Shown piece by piece: positions 1-5,890 of a stretch of 13,422 nucleotides of DNA. Source of the stretch: RUG11867 sp964472425. Its GTDB lineage: Bacteria > Bacillota_I > Bacilli_A > RF39 > UBA660. The notes under the pieces are model-generated. The model made no database searches. It was not told the origin of the DNA and saw only the letters and a list, made by a program, of their open reading frames with translations. The position numbers were made by a program, and so were the translations under genes. The stretch spans positions 1 to 13,422 of the forward strand of contig CAYYLF010000044.1 in assembly GCA_964472425.1 (NCBI GenBank). The letters are read 5' to 3'. Every line of letters begins with the position of its first letter. Position 1 is the first letter of the stretch.

Positions 1-752
1 TAGTACTTAGAGTATTCGGCGTCTACTACATATTGTTCCAAAATATCATCTCCCTTCGCTATCAATTCTGCTTTACTTTTCGTCGTTTCGCACATCGTCA
101 GTAATGTCTTTGTAAATTTGCTCCTGTCACCTTCATTGTACCACTTTTGGTGGTACTTTGGTAGATAAATCTGGAGGTGAACCTTCTTCATATATGACAA
201 TTGTTTGTCACTTTGTAACCAGAATGCTATCATCGGTTCTTCTATTTCTTTGTAATAGTAATTGTTGAGGTCGATGGCCAACACTATCGGATAGACGTTT
301 TGGGAACCTATTCTTATCGAACTGGCATATATCTTGTCGGCATATTCTACTGTCCTTTGATGTTCATCTCGAACGTTCATTTCGACTATGATATAGTCGT
401 CTCCCAGTTTGAGAACTAAATCGCTTCTCCTTCCCTTGTCTTCGACCGAAGTCTTGTCGTGCTCGTTCTTGTAATACTGAGTATTCTCCATCAGATAGTC
501 CATGTCGCAGTTCAATAGGTCCGATAGTAACTTACAGATGTATTTTTTGAACTTTTCGCTTCCTAGCATAGTTTTGAGCATGGCGTCGGAGACGATAGAT
601 ATCTGGTCATCTTCACTCAAGGCCGAAAGGGGTTTACTCACAAATTTGTCTGTACCACATATCTCCAGTTTTTCTAAGTAGACTCTATTTTCACCGGCGA
701 TGGGCTTCAACAGTTCTTCGAGTTTAGATGGTCTATTTTTTTCTTTGTTCAT
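1..752 (-). CDS. Rpn/PD-(D/E)XK nuclease family protein, 3' end outside window
   Basis: The minus strand is open from an ATG at 752 to the left edge, giving 250 codons without a stop, so the C-terminus is missing. An AAAGGA ribosome site (762-767) precedes the ATG. The protein resembles the Rpn/transposase-associated PD-(D/E)XK family: after a helical start (residues 1-90), a segment around residues 107-126 reads GRRSDLVLKLGDDYIIVEMN, giving D111 and an E124-x-N126 pair where the family has D...E-x-Q/K. Later the motif YPIVLAIDLNNYYYKE (about 154-169) fits the beta strands that follow the nuclease core. Such proteins are usually standalone accessory genes, often multicopy, with DNase activity shown for a few. 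The N in place of Q/K at the third catalytic position makes activity uncertain. It is divergent from the regulator at 1278 and I see no link to the DGR. Confidence 0.75.
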   Translation of the reverse strand, partial: MNKEKNRPSKLEELLKPIAGENRVYLEKLEICGTDKFVSKPLSALSEDDQISIVSDAMLKTMLGSEKFKKYICKLLSDLLNCDMDYLMENTQYYKNEHDKTSVEDKGRRSDLVLKLGDDYIIVEMNVRDEHQRTVEYADKIYASSIRIGSQNVYPIVLAIDLNNYYYKEIEEPMIAFWLQSDKQLSYMKKVHLQIYLPKYHQKWYNEGDRSKFTKTLLTMCETTKSKAELIAKGDDILEQYVVDAEYSKY

Positions 753-1277
753 AAATGTGTCCTTTCTTAGTTGCTTGTCGACAGGCACGACCATTAAACC
801 AGATAAAATGTGAGAAGTCAAAAAGCAGAAAAGAGAATTTTGGATGTCGAAAAAGTCATTTTGGTAGAAAAAAGATACCAAAAAGAAAAAACTGTTCAAA
901 AAAGTTACCAAAAACGAACAGAGAACGTGCAAAAAAGAAAATTTAGTAATTGTGATAGGCAAATACATGCAAAAATAGAAGAAAACCGATGCAATTTGAA
1001 TATTTTGCCGAAAAAGTCAAATCGAAGAAATGCCCTAGGTATGGGGAAAAACACCGAGTTTTGGCATGCCAATTTGACAAAAACTGTGAATGACAAAACG
1101 ATTGTCGAGATTGTACATAGGGTGCATTTTGGAATGGTCATGAATAAGCAATTTGGTTTTTTTTCCATCTCATTCCGAGTTTTTTTAACAAAAATCGCGT
1201 CAGAAACTCCAAAAACTGATAATACCAAGTCACAGAAAGTTTTTCCAATTTATGGGAAAATTATTGCGGTGATATAT
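753..1277. other. A-rich 525-base gap, no convincing gene
   Basis: The plus strand is open from 810 into the regulator gene, but the translation before 1278 is lysine-rich and lacks domain-like character, so I treat it as noncoding. Stretches at 815-950 are strongly A-rich on the plus strand. Visible structure includes a perfect 12-base palindrome TTGGCATGCCAA (1061-1072) next to a TTGACA hexamer (1074-1079) that has no good -10 at 17 bases, an inverted pair CTGTTC/GAACAG (about 890-925), and TTTTCC/GGAAAA (1241-1260) just upstream of the regulator. It may hold the divergent promoters of the flanking genes; none is clear. Confidence 0.4.
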
Positions 1278-1556
1278 ATGGTAAGGACAAGAAAATCGAA
1301 TAAGGAAAATGAGGAGTACACTGTTTTGCGAAACAAAATCTCTTATAACATCAAGAAGTACAGAAAATTGAGACATTATACGCAGGAAGAACTCGCAGAG
1401 TATGCAAATATTTCGTACGACTTCATGAGAAGAATAGAGGGAACTAGCGGTACTTGTGGTTTATCCGTGTACACTCTTTATAAGTTGGCTCTCGCCTTGA
1501 ATGTGAGTGTCGACGAACTCATGGAAATAAAACTGGCCGACCGCGTCAAAGAATAG
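1278..1556 (+). CDS. XRE-family helix-turn-helix regulator
   Basis: A 92-residue protein with a Cro/C1-type helix-turn-helix. The helices lie at about residues 20-80, with the diagnostic TQEELAEYANIS (35-46) followed by YDFMRRIEG and then LYKLALALNVSVDELME. This matches single-domain XRE DNA-binding proteins. The reading frame continues upstream to 810, but that part looks noncoding. I choose ATG 1278 because GGTGAT lies about six bases before it and the protein then has the normal family size. The basic N-terminus (residues 1-10) is an extra tail. The gene ends 84 bases before the DGR target start, with the target's promoter in between and no clear terminator. It could regulate that promoter, itself, or nothing local; the sequence does not decide. 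Confidence 0.75.
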   Translation: MVRTRKSNKENEEYTVLRNKISYNIKKYRKLRHYTQEELAEYANISYDFMRRIEGTSGTCGLSVYTLYKLALALNVSVDELMEIKLADRVKE

Positions 1557-1586
1557 AAAAAAATTGTAAAAATTTCGCTCGGGGAA

Positions 1587-1615
1587 TTGAAATTCACATA
1601 CTCTTTTGGTACAAT
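1587..1615 (+). promoter_or_regulatory. Promoter of the DGR target gene
   Basis: TTGAAA (1587-1592) and TACAAT (1610-1615) are separated by 17 bases, a near-consensus sigma-A promoter. The expected start near 1622 gives a short leader containing GAGAAGAGTG before ATG 1641. The promoter lies directly after the XRE regulator, so the target can be transcribed independently of it. Confidence 0.75.
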
Positions 1616-1640
1616 GTAAATAATAGAGAAGAGTGATAAT

Positions 1641-3395
1641 ATGGACAAGGCATTTAATAAAGTCATAAAATCGCATGTGACATTGGCCGTTTTGTCGGTG
1701 GTGGCCGTGGTATTGATGGTAAGTGGAGTGACGTATTCTCTTTTCCAAATTGATAAGCACAATACGACTAACCAGACTATTTCGGTCGGGACATTGGATG
1801 CGAACATCACGAGCGTGAAGGGTGGAATAGTCGTAAGCGACTTGTACCCAAAGAAGGCGAGTGAATTAGGAGAAGACGAGAAGATATATGAGTTCACTAT
1901 ATCGAATACGGGAACGTACGACATACAGTACGAAATATACTTGAAGGATGCGACGGATGCCTTACTAGCGAGCAGCGCAGAGTATGCAGGATATACCAGA
2001 ATTGCGGCCGAGCACTATCAATACATAAACTACAAGTTAGATGGGAATAACGTATACAATTTGACAAGCAACCAAAGTGGAGAGAAGTTCGTAGTGTTGA
2101 GTGGATTGATGAAAGCCGGAGAGAGCGAAGACCACACATTGCAATTCTTCTTAGACAACAAAGATACGACTACGACCGGCGCGCCGAACGAGATAGCAGG
2201 TTCGGTGATATCGCTCGACATATACTTCGACGGCGGAGTGACACAAATAACTCCATCACAACTCACTTTGAGTAAACTCGGAGTAAGTGCGAAAGATGGC
2301 AATCCCGATTTCGCCCAAATAGCTACGACGGACGAAGGAGTCTACGGAATGGAAGACGACTACGGAGTAAGTTACTACTATCGCGGGGCAGTCACGAATA
2401 ACTACGTGAAGTTCGGCAAGTGGAGTGCAGATACTCATGATACGGTATATGGAACAAATAATTATGGATACATAAAAGAATTTGCTACTTTGGACGCATG
2501 CAATACCGACTCAGAGTTTAGTAACAATTGTACTCTAGTCTCGCGAGCTGGAAAAGACATGTATTGGAGAATAGTCCGTGTGAACGGGGACGGAACATTG
2601 AGAGTCATATACGATGGAATAGAACCACACTCGAATACGGATACGAGCACGGATAGAATAATAGGAATATCTCCGTGGAATGAAAGTCCTTATTACAACG
2701 ACGCGAAATATGTAGGATACATGTTCGGAGGAGCGAATGGGGAGGCTTCAACTGCAAAGGATACAGCCCAAGCAAACGATACACCATCGACTATGAAAAC
2801 GTATTTAGAGAATTGGTACAAAAAACAGATAGTAGACCAAAGTTACGATGGATACGTATCCGACAACATCTTCTGCAATGACCGTAGTACAGTTAGTACA
2901 CCTAGTTCTGTAGGTATAGCTATGGGAATTCCAGATACTGGACTAGGATATGGGGCAAATGACACGATGTTTGGATATTGGAATAGATTTGAAGTTAATG
3001 AAGTATTGGTTGTAACGAGTGTAAATGCGAACTTAAAATGTCCAAATAAAAACGACGCTTTCACGGCGAGCGATACGACGAAAGGGAATGGCAAGATGAC
3101 ATATCCAGTGGGACTGATAACTGCGGACGAGTTTTCGATAGCCGGAGGAGTTTCTACAACTGCAAATGCAAGTTTCTATTTAAACAAAGCGAATATGGAT
3201 TATTGGACATTCTCGCCGGCCTTTTTCTATGGTGGTTATGCTCGTGTATCTGCTGTGTATAGAGGCTCTCTGAACTATGACCTTGTCTATTCTGATCATG
3301 TCGCGGTGGCGCCGGTTATCAATCTGTCGACCGAGTTTGTCCAAAATATGACCGGAGACGGAAGTGCGACTTCGCCATTCAGGCTAACAGCCTGA
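1641..3395 (+). CDS. DGR target: membrane-anchored protein with variable lectin-like C-terminus
   Basis: A 584-residue protein. Residues 13-36 form one hydrophobic segment (VTLAVLSVVAVVLMVSG) after a short basic cytoplasmic start, so it is probably an uncleaved anchor with the rest outside. Residues 48-200 look like an Ig/TasA-CalY-type beta domain (SVGTLDANIT, YEFTISNTGTYDIQYEI, TLQFFLDN). Residues 300-584 resemble the C-type-lectin/FGE-like fold of DGR targets: MYWRIVRVNGDGTLRVIYDG (307-326), then a WTFSP motif (522-526), the variable stretch, and conserved APVINLS (557-563). Variable residues are 528, 530, 531, 533, 535, 538, 540, 543, 546, 548, 550, 551 and 553. These map exactly to TR AAT codons and now hold F, Y, G, Y, R, A, Y, S, Y, L, Y, S and H, a tyrosine-rich binding-site-like set. 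The ligand is unknown. The fold assignment is by motif and context, not by alignment search. Confidence 0.9.
   Translation: MDKAFNKVIKSHVTLAVLSVVAVVLMVSGVTYSLFQIDKHNTTNQTISVGTLDANITSVKGGIVVSDLYPKKASELGEDEKIYEFTISNTGTYDIQYEIYLKDATDALLASSAEYAGYTRIAAEHYQYINYKLDGNNVYNLTSNQSGEKFVVLSGLMKAGESEDHTLQFFLDNKDTTTTGAPNEIAGSVISLDIYFDGGVTQITPSQLTLSKLGVSAKDGNPDFAQIATTDEGVYGMEDDYGVSYYYRGAVTNNYVKFGKWSADTHDTVYGTNNYGYIKEFATLDACNTDSEFSNNCTLVSRAGKDMYWRIVRVNGDGTLRVIYDGIEPHSNTDTSTDRIIGISPWNESPYYNDAKYVGYMFGGANGEASTAKDTAQANDTPSTMKTYLENWYKKQIVDQSYDGYVSDNIFCNDRSTVSTPSSVGIAMGIPDTGLGYGANDTMFGYWNRFEVNEVLVVTSVNANLKCPNKNDAFTASDTTKGNGKMTYPVGLITADEFSIAGGVSTTANASFYLNKANMDYWTFSPAFFYGGYARVSAVYRGSLNYDLVYSDHVAVAPVINLSTEFVQNMTGDGSATSPFRLTA
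3210..3313 (+). repeat. DGR variable repeat (VR)
   Basis: These 104 bases align without gaps to the template repeat at 3673-3776 (constant offset 463). Twenty bases differ and all twenty correspond to A in TR: 10 A-to-T, 6 A-to-C and 4 A-to-G. None of the 71 non-A positions differs. The left boundary is TTCTCGCCGGCC; upstream of it the two copies diverge. The VR lies in frame at codons 524-558 of the target gene. The pattern is the product of adenine mutagenesis during reverse transcription followed by retrohoming. Confidence 0.97.
3300..3313 (+). promoter_or_regulatory. Initiation-of-mutagenic-homing (IMH)-like element
   Basis: GTCGCGGTGGCGCC follows the last variable codon directly. It is GC-rich, contains no A, and is identical in TR (3763-3776). 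Just beyond it VR and TR diverge, starting with G3314 versus A3777 and T3316 versus C3779. In the Bordetella phage DGR an analogous GC tract followed by IMH/IMH* differences sets the 3' border and direction of information transfer. The role here is inferred from position and composition. Confidence 0.6.
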
Positions 3396-3404
3396 GGGCG
3401 AAGT
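3369..3404 (+). other. Hairpin 1 spanning the target stop codon
   Basis: An outer 8-bp stem ACTTCGCC/GGCGAAGT (3369-3376, 3397-3404) and an inner 7-bp stem TCAGGCT/AGCCTGA with loop AAC are separated only by a 2-by-1 internal loop. The stop codon TGA 3393-3395 sits in the inner stem. It begins 55 bases after the VR end and has no T tract, so it is not a standard terminator. DGRs often need a hairpin or cruciform just downstream of VR for target recognition, and this is the closest candidate. Confidence 0.6.
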
Positions 3405-3429
3405 GAGAATGAATATGAGACACTTCCCG

Positions 3430-3455
3430 TGCCAAATCGATTCTTCGATTTGGCA
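3430..3455 (+). other. Hairpin 2 downstream of VR
   Basis: A perfect 11-bp stem TGCCAAATCGA/TCGATTTGGCA with a 4-base TTCT loop. A T6 run (3462-3467) starts six bases after the stem, so weak termination is possible. The stem and four-base loop also match the form of the DNA cruciforms reported next to DGR variable repeats, although at 117 bases from VR it is more distant than in the Bordetella phage example. Confidence 0.6.
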
Positions 3456-3515
3456 AGCCGATTTTTTCTCGGGAACAGATGAATTGAATTCGCTCGCATA
3501 ATTTGGTTGGTGGTC

Positions 3516-3558
3516 GGTTTCCCAAGTTCGATAATTCGAACTTGGGAAACCTTTTTTT
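3516..3558 (+). terminator. Strong intrinsic terminator of the target gene
   Basis: A perfect 16-bp stem (3516-3531 with 3536-3551), loop TAAT, followed at once by seven T. This should end target-gene transcription before the template RNA begins, keeping the target mRNA and the TR transcript separate. Confidence 0.85.
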
Positions 3559-3559
3559 C

Positions 3560-3588
3560 TTGAAGTTTAAACGTTGCTGTGGTAATAT
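3560..3588 (+). promoter_or_regulatory. Candidate promoter of the template RNA and DGR operon
   Basis: TTGAAG (3560-3565), 17 bases, then TAATAT (3583-3588) begin right after the T tract of the target terminator. A start near 3595 would place TR about 80 bases into the transcript. The -10 is imperfect, but the placement between a strong terminator and TR supports it. Confidence 0.5.
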
Positions 3589-3672
3589 TTTGGTGGGAAT
3601 AGGTTATTTAGAATGTGCATCGTGTTTTGTTCGTCTGTATGGGTTCGGTTTGGGCCTGTCGGTAGAGTGGTT

Positions 3673-3776
3673 TTCTCGCCGGCCAATTTCAATAATGGTA
3701 ATGCTAATGTATCTAATGTGAATAGAGGCAATCTGAACAATGACAATGTCAATAATGATAATGTCGCGGTGGCGCC
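3673..3776 (+). repeat. DGR template repeat (TR)
   Basis: The invariant donor copy of the VR. It contains 33 A, 26 of them in 13 AAT codons when read in the target frame. Because only the A positions change, AAT becomes NNT, which encodes 15 amino acids and never a stop. The other seven A (in GTA, AGA, AAC, GAC and GAT codons) are unchanged in VR. The same strand and order (target, TR, accessory genes, RT) is common for DGRs. Confidence 0.97.
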
Positions 3777-3945
3777 AGCTACCTGTTAAGATTAGGTTAT
3801 CCTAATGTCACCGAGAGTTATCGGTCGAGGCTGATAATGAGAGGAAACATCTGTAAAAGGAATCTAAAAAAGATTGGTAACAAATCTATTTCCAGTGAAC
3901 AGTAGTTCCAAATAATTATGAAGGACGTCTGAGGTGTTCAAAGCG

Positions 3946-3975
3946 AATGATAAGGGCTATTAGCCTTCATTTTTT
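3946..3975 (+). terminator. Attenuator-like hairpin between template RNA and accessory genes
   Basis: AATGA-t-AAGG-g-C pairs with GCCTTCATT (3963-3971), with loop TATTA and two single-base bulges, followed by a T run ending at 3975. AGGAG, the ribosome site of the next gene, starts at 3976. Partial termination here would give many short template RNAs and fewer full operon mRNAs. Confidence 0.5.
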
Positions 3976-3986
3976 AGGAGTTTAAT

Positions 3987-4313
3987 ATGAGGAAGTACAA
4001 TCCTATTCGTTATTATAAAAAGTTTAAGGGGGAGTATTCGGAGTTTGTGGTTTTTATAAAAAATGGGGAGTTTTATCAAAGTTACGACGCGGACGCGAGG
4101 ATAGTCGCTTTTGTGATGAATTTTTGTTTGAGCAACAATGAATTGAAGGTAAGTAAATACGAGTTTGTAAATGTTTTGAAGAAATTCCACGAGGCTGGCT
4201 TGAATGTCGCTCTTGCCGGTTCTAAAAATGTTCGCGAGTATTATACAGATAAGCAAAGTGTCTATAAAAAGGTTAAAAGTTTAAGTAAGGGAATAGGATG
4301 CTACCAGCGGTAG
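3987..4313 (+). CDS. DGR accessory protein resembling MutS domain I
   Basis: A 108-residue protein with a clear AGGAG six bases before ATG 3987. Residues 16-80 resemble the N-terminal mismatch-recognition domain of MutS: FVVFIKNGEFYQSYDADA (20-37) lines up with the MutS segment of the form LLFYRMGDFYELFYDDA, followed by a KYEFVNVLKKFHEAGLNVAL stretch (58-77) like the one in MutS before its bound-nucleotide helices. In MutS the F-x-E of this motif inserts at mismatches; here it is F29-Y30-Q31, so the Phe is kept and the Glu is Gln. No clamp or ATPase domain is present. As I recall, MutS-like small proteins are a reported DGR accessory class alongside Avd and HRDC. Placement between TR and Avd supports a role in mutagenic homing, perhaps binding mismatched cDNA-target duplexes; that role is inference. 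Confidence 0.7.
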   Translation: MRKYNPIRYYKKFKGEYSEFVVFIKNGEFYQSYDADARIVAFVMNFCLSNNELKVSKYEFVNVLKKFHEAGLNVALAGSKNVREYYTDKQSVYKKVKSLSKGIGCYQR

Positions 4314-4323
4314 ATATCCTATT
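4292..4323 (+). other. Hairpin spanning the stop codon of the MutS-like gene
   Basis: Outer stem AATAGGAT/ATCCTATT (8 bp) and inner stem CTACC/GGTAG (5 bp) with loop AGC; the stop TAG 4311-4313 is inside the stem. Only a weak T-containing tail (TATTATTCTCTTTTG) follows. It may act as a partial terminator or an RNA-stability or translational-coupling element inside the DGR operon. Confidence 0.5.
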
Positions 4324-4365
4324 ATTCTCTTTTGTCGTATATTTTTGCTCAGGAAGTGATGAAGT

Positions 4366-4728
4366 GTGAACGACAATTTTATTTTGTATAAGTCGACGAA
4401 GCAGTTGTTTTATGATGTATTGGAATACTCCAATAATATTCCACGCCATCTCGTATATGTGCGGGATGAGTTACAGGTGGTGATGGAAAATATTCTCAGA
4501 TATTTGCATTATTATGGAGTGAATTTAGATAAGTCTTATAAGATAAAGGAGAAGTATCTCAAAGATTTGGTCGTAGAGTTGTCTCTAGTAGATTTTTATC
4601 TCGGGTTTCTTTACAAGCAAAGGGTACTAGGGAAAGTTCGGTTTCAGGCTATGATTAAGCAACTGGAATCGATAAGAAAACTGGCATATGGAGTGATAAA
4701 TAGTGAAAAGAAGTTATGTGAAGTATGA
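4366..4728 (+). CDS. avd: Avd-like accessory variability determinant
   Basis: A 120-residue, predicted all-helical protein of the size expected for Avd, the four-helix-bundle subunit that forms a positively charged pentameric barrel, binds the DGR RT and template RNA, and is required for homing. Helices fit about residues 8-20, 26-50 (RHLVYVRDELQVVMENILRY), 60-86 (KIKEKYLKDLVVELSLVDFYLG) and 89-113 (VRFQAMIKQLESIRKLAYGV); this resembles the S23/Avd family. The start is GTG 4366, nine bases after AGGAAG; the ATG at 4359 is in another frame and stops early. It sits directly before the RT and overlaps it by 26 bases. The assignment rests on size, helical pattern and position, since Avd sequences are weakly conserved. 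Confidence 0.75.
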   Translation: MNDNFILYKSTKQLFYDVLEYSNNIPRHLVYVRDELQVVMENILRYLHYYGVNLDKSYKIKEKYLKDLVVELSLVDFYLGFLYKQRVLGKVRFQAMIKQLESIRKLAYGVINSEKKLCEV

Positions 4729-5818
4729 TGAAATTTTAGTTAGTGAAGTGTTCGAAGAAAATTATGGGCAAATATGTAAGACTACTAAACATAAGAAAAA
4801 AATCATCAAGTACGATATCTTTAAACAGACCAATATGACAACTCTTTACGATATGTTAAAACATCGAGAATATAAGCATGGGAGGTTCAATATATTTTTG
4901 ATAAGTGAACCTAAGTATAGAATAATCATGAGTGAAAATATTCGCGATAAGTTTGTGAATCACATGGTTACGAATGTATTCTTGAAACCAGTTTTGTATC
5001 CGAGGTTAATCAGGGAGAATGTGGCGACGAGGATTGGAATGGGTACTAAAGAGGCCATTTTGTTGTGCAAACGTTATTTTGTACGCATGATGAACAAATA
5101 CGACGAGTTTTATATTTTGAAGTTCGATATTGCGAAGTACTTTTATAATATCGACCACGATATTTTAAAGGATATGTTGAAGAAAATATATGTGGATGAA
5201 GATGTTCTCAAGATATTATTCGAGATTATAGATGCGACCGACAGTGATTATATTAAACAGGAGATAGATGGGTGCAGAAATAGGGAAATTAAGATACTGA
5301 GTAATCAGAATATAAAAGAAGCGGATAGTCGTATCAGTGAGTTGAATGGTATTCCTTATTATAATAAAGGTAAAGGCCTCGGTATAGGTTCCGTTTCGAG
5401 TCAGGTCTTGGCTATATTCTATTTGAATTCTTTGGACCATTATATTAAAGAGAATTTAGGTATAAAGGAATATGTTCGATTTATGGATGATGGTATAATA
5501 TTTAGTCCAGAGAAAGATGAACTCATAGAAATCATGAATATTTTGAGGAAGCAGTTGCAAGACTTGAAATTGAATCACAATAAAAAGACGAGAATATATT
5601 CTTCCAGCGAAGGTTTCGAATTTGTTGGTTATAGATTTATCAATAGAAACGGAAGATTGCTCGTTCGCTTGAAAAATAGTACAAAGAAAAAGATGAAGAG
5701 AAAGTTTCGAGTTCTCGATGTTTACGATAAAGATAAATTAGGGAGGGTAAAGGCCAGTTATAATGGTTTTCTACAATATTGTACGACTAAATCTTTGCAT
5801 AAAAAATATTTTGAGTAG
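4703..5818 (+). CDS. DGR reverse transcriptase
   Basis: A 371-residue reverse transcriptase that copies TR RNA into A-mutagenised cDNA. Visible motifs: RENVATRIGMGTKEAI (104-119, fingers), LKFDIAKYFYNID (139-151, motif A with D142), GIGSVSSQ (227-234), YVRFMDDGIIF (258-268) and EGFEFVGYRF (303-312). The GxxxSQ form (G229, S233, Q234) is the DGR version of the motif that is QG in group II intron and retroviral enzymes. The catalytic box is FMDD (260-263) rather than the usual YxDD. There is no maturase, endonuclease or RNase H domain, as expected for a DGR RT. The GTG start 4703 has GGAG nine bases upstream inside avd, so the two genes are probably translationally coupled. No clear terminator follows. 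Confidence 0.95.
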   Translation: MKRSYVKYDEILVSEVFEENYGQICKTTKHKKKIIKYDIFKQTNMTTLYDMLKHREYKHGRFNIFLISEPKYRIIMSENIRDKFVNHMVTNVFLKPVLYPRLIRENVATRIGMGTKEAILLCKRYFVRMMNKYDEFYILKFDIAKYFYNIDHDILKDMLKKIYVDEDVLKILFEIIDATDSDYIKQEIDGCRNREIKILSNQNIKEADSRISELNGIPYYNKGKGLGIGSVSSQVLAIFYLNSLDHYIKENLGIKEYVRFMDDGIIFSPEKDELIEIMNILRKQLQDLKLNHNKKTRIYSSSEGFEFVGYRFINRNGRLLVRLKNSTKKKMKRKFRVLDVYDKDKLGRVKASYNGFLQYCTTKSLHKKYFE

Positions 5819-5861
5819 TTTTTGACAATCTTTTGATATTCCCTTTTATTCGTGTTTTAGT

Positions 5862-5890
5862 TATACTGTAGTTTAGAAATGAGGTCGATT
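5862..5890 (+). promoter_or_regulatory. Possible -10 and ribosome site of the ATPase gene
   Basis: TATACT (5862-5867) is a plausible -10, but no good -35 lies 16-18 bases upstream; the TTGACA at 5822-5827 is 34 bases away. GAGGT (5881-5885) sits just before ATG 5891 and decides the start over the ATG at 5879, which overlaps this ribosome site. Read-through from the DGR operon is also possible. Confidence 0.35.

Larger units (their letters stand above)
3595..3975 (+). ncRNA. DGR template RNA (leader, TR and spacer), borders approximate
   Basis: From the predicted start near 3595 to a hairpin with T tract near 3975 there is no credible protein. The region holds a roughly 80-base leader, TR (3673-3776) and a spacer of about 200 bases before the next gene. 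In characterised DGRs the TR transcript plus downstream spacer is the structured substrate that the RT-Avd complex uses to prime cDNA. The spacer here contains small hairpins ATTAGG/CCTAAT (3791-3806) and ACCGA/TCGGT (3810-3825), almost back to back, directly after TR. The ends of the RNA are inferred. Confidence 0.6.

Noticed and set aside
810..1277. Long N-terminal extension of the XRE regulator
   Set aside because: The translation is lysine-rich without domain character, and a ribosome site lies directly before ATG 1278, where family homology begins.
3503..3721. Plus-strand open frame covering the terminator and part of TR
   Set aside because: It crosses a strong terminator and enters the noncoding template repeat, with no ribosome site; it is a chance frame.
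4703..5818. Reverse transcriptase of a group II intron or retron
   Set aside because: There is no maturase or endonuclease domain, no intron or msr/msd structure, and an exact TR/VR pair with Avd-like neighbour identifies a DGR.
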